DNA of 64,000 bases from Arachnia propionica (GTDB taxonomy: Bacteria; Actinomycetota; Actinomycetes; Propionibacteriales; Propionibacteriaceae): positions 24,312-88,311 of the forward strand of contig NZ_RQZG01000007.1 of assembly GCF_003859805.1 (NCBI RefSeq), written 5' to 3'. This document shows, piece by piece, positions 56,452 to 63,259 of this stretch (positions are counted from its first letter, which is position 1; each line of letters begins with the position of its first letter). The position numbers were made by a program, and so were the translations under genes. The notes under the pieces are model-generated. The model did no database searches. It was not told the DNA's origin and worked only from the letters and a program-made list of their open reading frames with translations.

Positions 56452-57282
56452 TCACTGGGTTGCCGCTTTGACCGCATGGATCCGGAGGCGTCTCTGGGTG
56501 ACATGGATCGGGGCTTCCGAGTCGAGACGGGCGAGCGTCTCGAGATGCCTATCCACAGTGAATCCCTCCGCATCCCAGGGGCACAGCGCCAGGTAGGTGA
56601 CCAAGGCCTCAGCGTCCTTGAATGTCTGGCTCCCCTGCCACTGATCCACCGTGACGACGTGCAACCCGGCAGCCTGGAGCTCCTCCACCTGACGGGAGGC
56701 CGTGACATCCGGATAGAGAAAGGGCACACCAAACCACTCGTGGATCTCCTCGACGTCACGGCCATCCACCTGCTGTGTCAGGAACAGCCCGCCCGGTGTC
56801 ATGATGCGGGAGACCTCACCGGCGTCGAAGGCCTCGTGACGGCACATCACCAGATCGAAGCACCCATCGGGGAAAGGCAGGGCTTTCCCGTGTTCCGGGT
56901 CGTAAAAGAGCACCGCAACACCGTGGTCTGCAAGCGCTCGGCGAGCCACGGACAGGTTCGGTTCCCACCCTTCGGTAGCGACCACGGTTCTGGATCGACC
57001 ATCGACCTCCTGCAGGAGTCGCAGCAGACGTTCCCCTCCCCCGGTTCCCAGATCCAGGATCCGACGCGTGGTCGTCATCGCCGATCGACAGTCCTCCTCG
57101 AAGTCCCACCAAGGCTCCTCCGCACTCATCCGCCCATCCAACTGGCCGAAATCCCAGCCGACCATCGATGTCTTGGCGCGTACGCTCCTCAGTCGATCGG
57201 CCCAGGCGGCCGAACCCGGAACGCCGTCGCTGACCCCTCGCACCACGGGGTCCCCTTCCTCTGAGGCCATGAGTACCGGCAT
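56452..57282 (-). CDS. SAM-dependent methyltransferase
   Basis: A 276-residue class I methyltransferase with the SAM loop ILDLGTGGGERLLRLL near residue 75, an acidic residue after strand 2 (VVATEGWEPN) and the motif IV-like DLVMCRHEAFD. It resembles UbiE/tocopherol-type small-molecule methyltransferases. The substrate is unknown. The 40-base gap to 55336-56412 suggests cotranscription. An inverted repeat GTGACA-N5-TGTCAC (57301-57317) lies 19 bases upstream of the start. Confidence 0.85.
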   Translation of the reverse strand: MPVLMASEEGDPVVRGVSDGVPGSAAWADRLRSVRAKTSMVGWDFGQLDGRMSAEEPWWDFEEDCRSAMTTTRRILDLGTGGGERLLRLLQEVDGRSRTVVATEGWEPNLSVARRALADHGVAVLFYDPEHGKALPFPDGCFDLVMCRHEAFDAGEVSRIMTPGGLFLTQQVDGRDVEEIHEWFGVPFLYPDVTASRQVEELQAAGLHVVTVDQWQGSQTFKDAEALVTYLALCPWDAEGFTVDRHLETLARLDSEAPIHVTQRRLRIHAVKAATQ

Positions 57283-57337
57283 TCAACCACGTTCCGGTAT
57301 GTGACACCATCTGTCACGGCGGGACAACCTTGATGGG

Positions 57338-57757
57338 TCAGATCAGCGCCAGCGTCTCCACGGACTGACCTGTGACCTCGGCGATCAGTTGGAAGTCCTT
57401 GTCAACCGCCAGAACCGTCAGACCAGCCTTTTCCGCTGTCGCTGCGATGAGCAGATCCGGGATGGAGGGGGCGCGGTGCTGACCATGGTCAGCAAGGAGC
57501 AGCTGCACCTCGAAGGCGCGGTCCTCCACCGCAGGTGTGAGGTGCTCGATCGGCATGAGCGACAGCGGCGGCCGCCGAAACGCCTCGCGGGCCGCTTCAC
57601 CCGAGCGGGCGGAGAAGCCGAGTTCGAGCCGCGTCACCGTCGAAAGACGCAACAGCCCACGCTCGATGCGCGAGTTCCACTCAGCCATTCCCGCAGCCTG
57701 GCCCGCCTGCATGCGCACGTATGCCGACTTGTCGACCAGCCAGCTCCTCACCGCCAC
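57338..57757 (-). CDS. vapC: VapC-family PIN-domain toxin
   Basis: A 139-residue PIN ribonuclease with acidic residues in [10 protein letters not shown] (first), RLELGFSAR (second), [10 protein letters not shown] (third) and LAVDKDF (fourth). It overlaps its antitoxin by ten bases, as expected for a coupled TA pair. Confidence 0.88.
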   Translation of the reverse strand: MAVRSWLVDKSAYVRMQAGQAAGMAEWNSRIERGLLRLSTVTRLELGFSARSGEAAREAFRRPPLSLMPIEHLTPAVEDRAFEVQLLLADHGQHRAPSIPDLLIAATAEKAGLTVLAVDKDFQLIAEVTGQSVETLALI

Positions 57758-57972
57758 GCGGCATCCATCACGTCAGGGTCGGCGAGGTTCTCGAAGGCCG
57801 CAGCCGAGCAGGCCCAGTCATGGGCAGTGACCATTCCGGCGACCGGAGTCGAGGCGTCCTGCTCCAGCCGCCGACGCAGGAACTCGTTGCGCGACAGCCC
57901 CAGCGCCGCGGCCTCAGCATCGATGTGTTCGACGGCAGCCATACTCAGTCCACGGATCAGCACGTTCACCAT
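57748..57972 (-). CDS. vapB: VapB-family antitoxin
   Basis: A roughly 74-residue antitoxin. [20 protein letters not shown] and [16 protein letters not shown] form a ribbon-helix-helix DNA-binding domain, and the C-terminal acidic tail would bind the toxin. I chose ATG 57972, as the frame also opens at 57981. Confidence 0.82.
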   Translation of the reverse strand: MVNVLIRGLSMAAVEHIDAEAAALGLSRNEFLRRRLEQDASTPVAGMVTAHDWACSAAAFENLADPDVMDAAWR

Positions 57973-57981
57973 CGTGACCAC

Positions 57982-58360
57982 CTCCGCGAAGATGATATCG
58001 CGATATCACTCGCTGTGTCCCCGACCTGGCTCATTCAGCGCGCATCCAGGGCGGCGTGGAGCCAGGCTGCAGCGCCTGAGGACAGGGGTCTTTGGCGGCG
58101 AGGGTATGGTCGCCGACTTTGACGGCGATGGCGAGGTGGGCATTGACGGGTCGCCTGGACCCGCCATGAGCCCTGGGGCCCCCAGCCGGTCAGAACGGCG
58201 ACTCGTGCCCATCCTGCTCGGTCGGCCGCAAGGCAAGGACGACAGTTCGCGCCCAGGGATGATCCACGAGCTTCACGACCCGGTCGAAGGGACCGGGTCA
58301 CACGTTGAAGCGGAACTCCACCACATTACGGACAGAACGAACGTTTGGTAGCGCCACCGA
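57982..58360. other. gene-free region with a short gene remnant
   Basis: This 379-bp stretch has no convincing intact gene. On the minus strand, 58298-58330 encodes a C-terminal tail RNVVEFRFNV-stop with no upstream body. The same VxFRFNV-stop ending occurs at about 53757-53780, so both may be the last codons of the same gene family captured at junctions. The left boundary of the mobilizable element probably lies in or just before this region; no direct repeat could be fixed. Confidence 0.4.
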
Positions 58361-58390
58361 TTGACGGGACTTGACAGGCAGTGCTAGGAT
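58361..58390 (+). promoter_or_regulatory. promoter of the mobilizable element
   Basis: TTGACG (58361-58366) and TAGGAT (58385-58390) are separated by 18 bases, a good sigma-70-type match for this organism. It sits 266 bases ahead of the first gene and so would give a long leader. Confidence 0.6.
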
Positions 58391-58656
58391 CGCGTCAAGT
58401 CTTCAACCACCGCGACCGCAAGGTGGGCGAAGAGGGATCACCCCACGGGGGCGGTGGCGAGCCGCTCTTAGTCAGCACCGGATAGCGCCGGGAGCCCCGT
58501 CGAGATTGATGAATATGACGACCCGGCAGGGAGTGACTTCTCCCGTAAGGCACGGTAGGCCAACGGCCTCAGTGGAGCATCGCGCACGGCGACCGGGAAG
58601 GTAGCCGGACAACTATCCCCCCGTCTCCGGACAGTTCAAGCTGTCTGGAGTTCATC
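58391..58656 (+). ncRNA. structured 5' leader RNA, unknown class
   Basis: About 265 nt without a convincing gene but with many short stems: CCACCGC (58407-58413) with GCGGTGG (58451-58457), GGGAG (58529-58533) with CTCCC (58540-58544), AGGCC (58557-58561) with GGCCT (58565-58569), and a last 10-bp hairpin at 58625-58650. A short frame (MNMTTRQGVTSPVRHGRP onward, about 58509-58604) might be a leader peptide. I do not recognise a known riboswitch or intron fold. Confidence 0.5.
58625..58650 (+). promoter_or_regulatory. ribosome-site-sequestering hairpin
   Basis: CTCCGGACAG pairs with CTGTCTGGAG (one G-U pair) around a 6-nt loop. The 3' arm ends with GGAG, the ribosome binding site, six bases before GTG 58657. 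Folding would block translation of the first gene; opening it would switch the element on. Confidence 0.65.
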
Positions 58657-58953
58657 GTGGGCACCGCCTACTCCCCCGCATCATCGCGGACGCACTACCT
58701 CACCCTCCAAGAGGCCGTAGCCGAGGGCTACGGAGCCTACTCGACCCTGCGCTCGTGGATCGCACAGGGCAAGCTGCCCGCATCAAAGACCGGATCGCGC
58801 GTCAAGATCCTTCGCTCCGACCTCGATGCATTGGCCAGGCCAGTCGGCGTCGATCCGATCGAGGCCGCCATCGAGCGCCTTGTCGCAGCCGCTCCCCCGC
58901 TCACGCCGGAGCAGACCCGCTGCCTGCGCGACCTCCTTGGGGAGGCGTCATGA
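58657..58953 (+). CDS. helix-turn-helix excisionase-like protein
   Basis: A 98-residue protein with the MerR/excisionase-type HTH_17 fold: YLTLQEAVAEGYGAYSTLRS, then WIAQGKLPASKTGSRVKI, ending in a charged helix. Such proteins recruit integrases or regulate mobile-element genes. Start GTG 58657 lies six bases after GGAG, which is the 3' arm of the leader hairpin. It overlaps the polymerase start (ATGA), indicating coupled translation. Confidence 0.8.
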   Translation: MGTAYSPASSRTHYLTLQEAVAEGYGAYSTLRSWIAQGKLPASKTGSRVKILRSDLDALARPVGVDPIEAAIERLVAAAPPLTPEQTRCLRDLLGEAS

Positions 58954-61900
58954 GCGGGCTGGGCAATGCCTCCCTCGGGACTGCCAGCAAGGACACGCTC
59001 GCGTCCCAGAAAGACGTTATTGGGACGCGAGAAGAGGACAAAACCCCTAGTCAGAGGCCACTGGCGGCAACCCCCTATGGGGAAGTCCCCATTGCCGCCG
59101 CCGCCAACGGGTGGCAGGTGAGCCGGGTTGCCGACACCGCGACCTCGCGCAAGCACCCGGCCTCGTTCGTCGTGCTGACCAAGACGGTCGAGCGGACCGC
59201 CACCCGCGCGACGGGCGGCTTCGGTTCATACCCGTCGGTGCAGGGGATGCGGTCGGGCAAGGGATCGGTCGTCATCGGGTTCGACACCGAGTTCGTCAGC
59301 GACGGTACGTTCGACGCCGAGCGCGGCTGGATCGGCGAGAGTGAGCAGGTCACGCGCCGGATCGTGTCCTACCAGTTCGCCGCCATCGACCCGACCGACT
59401 CCGACCGGCTGCGGCTGGCTGTGGTCCTCCCTGCCATCTACCCCGGGCCTCGTGGTCCCCGCGTTGCCAGGCTGTCGTTCGGCAAGGCGCTGGAGTTGGC
59501 CATCACGGCGCTGGGCTTGCATGAGCATCCGCTGGCCGAGGGCTGGACGGCCAAGGGCGTGCCCCGCCAGGCCGTTGTGGACGCCGCAGGCAAGTGGCAT
59601 CGGGAGTGGTGGTTCCGGCAGAAGGGCGAGCACGCTCACGCGCTGCCGATCACTCTCGTGGCGCATTTCCAGAACGCCGACCTGACGGCCTTCGTCGACC
59701 CGGTGAAGATGCACAACACCTGGGATGCTTCCTACCCGACGGGTAGAAAGCGCCGCCGGGCGAAGGCTGGCTACTCGGGCTATCGGAATCGTCGGCTGGA
59801 CGACCGAGAGCCGGACATCCTGCGTGCGGTGATCTCTGCCAGTGCGGGCATGGTCTCGCCCAAGCCCGTCGAATGGGTGCTTCCCGGCGAGAACAAGCGC
59901 TGGGCACGTCCTGTGGTGATCTCGATCCGCGACACGATGGCGCAGTCGGGCGCTTCGAAGCTCTCCGAGCTGGGCGACGCCGTGGGCGTGGCGAAACTTG
60001 ATGTTCCCGGTGACTGGATTGCTCGCATGGACGAGTACCTGGTCGCGCACCCTGTCGATTTTCTCGACTACGCCTCGAATGACGCCGTGATCGCCCTGGA
60101 GTACGTCAGCCAGATGTACGGAGAGGACCAGGAGGTCGCCCTCACGCTGCCGACGGCTGCGGCCCGCGCCGTGCGCGGCATCATCGCTAGCGAACTCGCG
60201 GAGCGTCACGCGGGCAAGCCACTGGTGGAGGCCGGTCCCAAGATCAACTTCAACCTCGTGTTCGGCGGCTTGGAGAAGGTCACCAAGAAGACCGAACAGA
60301 CCGTGAGCTTCGAGAACCAGCTCGCCTACTATCGGCAGCGCGAACTGCAGCCTCTCGACGGCGCTGCGGCCACGTGGATTCATGCCTGTGCTCTGTCCTT
60401 CCGGGGCGGGTACAACATGAGCGCCGAGCTGGGGCTGTTCGAGCAGACCACGCATGACCTCGACCTTCAGTCGTGTTACCCGACGGCAAGCTCGACCATC
60501 TGGGACGTCGACTACCTGCACCCCGACGGCGTGATCCTGCGGACGGTGAACAACGTCGAGCTGTCGCTGGACGACTTTGCCGAGGGCGGGCCATTGACGC
60601 CGTTCGTCGGCTTTGTGTCGTTCGAGTTCCCCGAGTCGGTGGCCTTCCCCTGTCTGCCCGTGCCCGTCGAGGGGTCGATGGTCTACCCCCGGACGTCGGG
60701 CGGTGCACGCGGGGTGTGGTCGATGGCTCCCGAAGTCTGGCTGGCGCTGAAGCTGGGTGCGCGCGTGATGTGCCAGATCGGGCACTTTGGGCGCACCCTG
60801 CGGCTTGAGGACGGCACGCCGTCGCGTCTGCTTCGCCGCCCCTACAAGACGCTGCTGGACGACCGGGCACAAGCCAAGAAGGAATTCGGTAAGAAGTCTT
60901 TCCAGCAGACCGTGCTCAAGCTGATGGCCAACTCCCCCTACGGCAAGCTCGCCCAAGGTGTAATGGGTCAGCGTGGGTGGGACGCCTGGGCGCAGGAACG
61001 CGACGAGGTCGGTGGTTCGGCGATCACGTCCCCGTGGCACGCCTCCATGACCACGTCCCTTCCCCGCGCGGTGCTGTTGGCCACGCTCAACGAGTTGCAC
61101 GACCTTGGTTACTCCACGCCGAGTTGCACGACCGACGGGTTCATCACCGACGCCGAGCTGGCTGTGGTAGACGGTCTGGACCTGTACGGGCTGTCGAACC
61201 TGTGGCGCGAAGCCCGGGAAGCCCTGACTGGCTCGCGGGACATGTGGGAGGAGAAGCACACCCAGACGGACCTGCTCAACGTCACCACCCGTGCCAACTT
61301 CTCTCGCCAGCCTGGTGGTGTTCTCGCCCACGGTGGGTACAAGCTGCCTGAGGGAATCGAGGAGGACAGTCAGGCCGACCGGGACCACATGTATGAGCTG
61401 ATGGTCTCCCGCGACGGAGCACTGCCGGTGACGATGAAGGTCTTCCCGTCGATGGAGGAGCTGACCCGCGTCCACAACCGACTGGACTTCTCCCCCATCG
61501 TCGTCCACAAGCAGCAGACCATCGAGTTCGACCGCAAGCGTCGTCCGGTGCCCGACGGCATGACGGCCAACATGGTGATGGTGGGTGACGAGGTATTCGA
61601 GGTCGCCCACGTCCAGACCGTGCCGTGGAACTCCCCGGAGGAGGTCGAGCTGGGCCGCTCGGTCGACCGGGGGCTGAAGCGTTGGGACGATGAGCTGGGT
61701 GAGCCCGTGTGGGATCGCTCGCCGGTGCGCAGGACCCGTGACCAGTGGCTCGACTACTTCGACCGACTCCAGGTGCTGCTGGACGAGGACGGCTCGGTCG
61801 CCGAGGCCGAGCGACTGGATCGCATCGCCAAGGGCATTGTGATCGCCCAGCGTCAGGGCATCATCAACATCCCGTGGCTCGCGTCTGACCGTCCCCTGGC

Positions 61901-62093
61901 TGAGCGGCTCGATGCCTTCGAGAAGTTCGGGCTGCCGCGTCCGAAGGAGCGGTTTTGGTCCCATGCGCGCTCAAAGACCGAACGCCAAATCGACATCGAC
62001 TTCGACGCCATCGAGCCGTACGTCGAGGACATGCTCAACGTCGATCCGTTCGCAAGCGCAGCCCCAGTCGAAGTTGGGGAGGGTGCCTCATGA
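58950..62093 (+). CDS. family B DNA polymerase of a mobile element
   Basis: A 1047-residue polymerase. Proofreading motifs are complete: Exo I GFDTEF (about 111), Exo II HFQNADLTAF (about 239) and Exo III YASNDAV (about 373). Polymerase motif A is DLDLQSCYPTA (about 503), motif B is KLMANSPYGK (about 656). Motif C, normally YxDTDS, reads CTTDGFITD (about 725), keeping only the second Asp. The arrangement recalls plasmid, phage and organellar (DNA_pol_B_2, often protein-primed) polymerases rather than cellular PolB. An N-terminal 85-residue low-complexity region precedes the exonuclease. It would copy the element autonomously. Overlapping gene starts on both sides show an operon. Confidence 0.88.
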   Translation: MSGLGNASLGTASKDTLASQKDVIGTREEDKTPSQRPLAATPYGEVPIAAAANGWQVSRVADTATSRKHPASFVVLTKTVERTATRATGGFGSYPSVQGMRSGKGSVVIGFDTEFVSDGTFDAERGWIGESEQVTRRIVSYQFAAIDPTDSDRLRLAVVLPAIYPGPRGPRVARLSFGKALELAITALGLHEHPLAEGWTAKGVPRQAVVDAAGKWHREWWFRQKGEHAHALPITLVAHFQNADLTAFVDPVKMHNTWDASYPTGRKRRRAKAGYSGYRNRRLDDREPDILRAVISASAGMVSPKPVEWVLPGENKRWARPVVISIRDTMAQSGASKLSELGDAVGVAKLDVPGDWIARMDEYLVAHPVDFLDYASNDAVIALEYVSQMYGEDQEVALTLPTAAARAVRGIIASELAERHAGKPLVEAGPKINFNLVFGGLEKVTKKTEQTVSFENQLAYYRQRELQPLDGAAATWIHACALSFRGGYNMSAELGLFEQTTHDLDLQSCYPTASSTIWDVDYLHPDGVILRTVNNVELSLDDFAEGGPLTPFVGFVSFEFPESVAFPCLPVPVEGSMVYPRTSGGARGVWSMAPEVWLALKLGARVMCQIGHFGRTLRLEDGTPSRLLRRPYKTLLDDRAQAKKEFGKKSFQQTVLKLMANSPYGKLAQGVMGQRGWDAWAQERDEVGGSAITSPWHASMTTSLPRAVLLATLNELHDLGYSTPSCTTDGFITDAELAVVDGLDLYGLSNLWREAREALTGSRDMWEEKHTQTDLLNVTTRANFSRQPGGVLAHGGYKLPEGIEEDSQADRDHMYELMVSRDGALPVTMKVFPSMEELTRVHNRLDFSPIVVHKQQTIEFDRKRRPVPDGMTANMVMVGDEVFEVAHVQTVPWNSPEEVELGRSVDRGLKRWDDELGEPVWDRSPVRRTRDQWLDYFDRLQVLLDEDGSVAEAERLDRIAKGIVIAQRQGIINIPWLASDRPLAERLDAFEKFGLPRPKERFWSHARSKTERQIDIDFDAIEPYVEDMLNVDPFASAAPVEVGEGAS

Positions 62094-62419
62094 CCTACAC
62101 CGTCGGCACCTTGACCTTCGCCACCAAGGATGACGTCCGTGCGCACGCCAGCCGCGTGCTCAACCGAGTGGGGCTTGGCTAGATCCTGATAGGCCCCGAC
62201 GACGTGTTCGCCCGTGCCCTCCTGTCCAGCCACCCCGACGCTCCTCGGAAGCACGGGGTGGGTGTTGACGCCATCGTCGTCGCGCTCATCCCCGAATGGG
62301 GCACCCGCAACTTCCTCGTCCTACGCGAGGACGGGTCGGCCGACAACTGGTCGATCAAGAAGTGCATCACCAACCTGCGGCCCACTGGTCGCTCAACCGG
62401 AAGGAACAACAATGAGTGA
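62090..62419 (+). pseudogene. DCL/DUF3223-family gene with an in-frame amber stop
   Basis: From ATG 62090 the frame encodes MTYTVGTLTFATKDDVRAHA and on to RVGLG, then TAG (62180-62182). It continues in the same frame through ILIGPDDVFARALLSSHPDA and EWGTRNFLVLREDGSADNWS to 62419. Both halves together match the small DCL/DUF3223 fold over its whole length, and no frameshift is needed. A single C-to-T change (CAG to TAG) explains the stop. Either the gene is dead or the amber codon is suppressed. The start overlaps the polymerase stop. Confidence 0.75.
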
Positions 62420-62729
62420 GTCCACCCATCTTGACGAGCTGATCGCCGCTGAGCGCGCGAAGGCCAATGCCCGCATCGCGAAGCTCAAGCGCGATGCCGC
62501 TGCCGAGCAGCGCAGGGTCGACGCGAAGGTCGTCGAGCTGCTCCAGACTCAGTCGGCGGAGCTGTACCAGCGCTTGGCCAAGGAGGCTCGGTCGATCCTC
62601 GCCTCCGAGAAGGCGAAGCGCTCGGCCAAGGCGAAGCGGGCGGCAGAAGAGTCTGCCGCCGAGCCCGTCGCCACGACTGCCGACACCACCGAGCACAGCG
62701 AGGAGGTGAGGCAGCCGTGGAACGGGTGA
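62412..62729 (+). CDS. small coiled-coil protein
   Basis: A 105-residue, highly charged protein. Residues 5-85 are one long coiled-coil (AKANARIAKLKRDAAAEQRR and AKRSAKAKRAAEE), followed by a Thr/Glu-rich tail. Start ATG 62412 follows AAGGAAC and overlaps the DCL gene; its end overlaps the MobC gene. Such proteins next to MobC often act as relaxosome accessory factors, but nothing here proves it. Confidence 0.7.
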   Translation: MSESTHLDELIAAERAKANARIAKLKRDAAAEQRRVDAKVVELLQTQSAELYQRLAKEARSILASEKAKRSAKAKRAAEESAAEPVATTADTTEHSEEVRQPWNG

Positions 62730-63259
62730 TCCCTCGTCGCGCGGTCCTTGGTGTGTCCTACCCCCCTCCGCCCGCAGGGAGCGAAGCGACTGAGGACGGA
62801 GGCCAGCGGATATTGGACGACACGAGCGAAGCGAAGTTGTCGGACAAGATCCCTGCTGGCCGTGTCACAGAACCCGCTCCCAGGTGCTCCAGCGCGGGGG
62901 CTGTGACTCCACGGGAGGCGCTCGACTCGCACCTTGATGTGCGCGTCTCCCGTGCTGAGCGCGATGCCGTCAGGCGTCGTGCGAAGGCACTCGGCGTCAA
63001 GCCGAGTGCATGGGCCAGGGCTGTCCTGCGCGACGCGCTGGACGACCGACGCCATGAGGTCGAGGCCTTGGCCGCGCAAGCGGTCGTGCCTCGGCCTCGT
63101 CCCGAGCTTGCTCGGGCGGTTGAGCAGCTTCGGCGAGTCGGGGTCAACCTGAACCAGACTCGCCGAGCTGGCGACGTCGTAGACGGCCACCTGCTGCTCG
63201 ACGTGCTCAAGCAGGTCGACGCGGTGCGTGCTGCCCTTGGGGACGAGGTGGCGCTGTGA
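62717..63259 (+). CDS. MobC-like relaxosome accessory protein
   Basis: A 180-residue protein. Residues 70-180 are a ribbon-helix-helix plus helical tail typical of MobC: LDVRVSRAERDAVRRRAKAL, then VEQLRRVGVNLNQTRRAGDV with VGVNLNQ as the family hallmark. MobC extends strand melting at oriT. The first about 62 residues are Pro/Ser/Gly-rich and not family-like. GTG 62717 has a very good AGGAGGTGAG site, but GTG 62903 would give a protein of ordinary length. The relaxase start overlaps the stop (GTGA). Confidence 0.82.
   Translation: MERVIPRRAVLGVSYPPPPAGSEATEDGGQRILDDTSEAKLSDKIPAGRVTEPAPRCSSAGAVTPREALDSHLDVRVSRAERDAVRRRAKALGVKPSAWARAVLRDALDDRRHEVEALAAQAVVPRPRPELARAVEQLRRVGVNLNQTRRAGDVVDGHLLLDVLKQVDAVRAALGDEVAL
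62818..62842 (+). other. candidate oriT inverted repeat
   Basis: CGACA (62818-62822) is mirrored by TGTCG (62838-62842) around a GAGCGAAGCGA-containing loop; the same GAGCGAAGCGA also occurs near 62779. The position just upstream of the conserved MobC part and the relaxase is where many mobilizable elements keep their nic region. It lies inside the atypical N-terminal extension of the MobC frame. Confidence 0.4.

Noticed and set aside
57300..57318. CRP/GlxR-type site upstream of the methyltransferase
   Set aside because: TGTGA is followed by TCAC with a 9-nt spacer instead of 6, so it does not fit the consensus; kept only as an inverted repeat.
58371..58390. Promoter using the overlapping TTGACA at 58371
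   Set aside because: The spacing to TAGGAT is only 8 bases; the TTGACG at 58361 with an 18-base spacer is a better fit.
59226..61964. Long minus-strand frame (912 codons) opposite the DNA polymerase
   Set aside because: Same cause: no motif, biased composition, while the plus strand carries a full set of PolB motifs.
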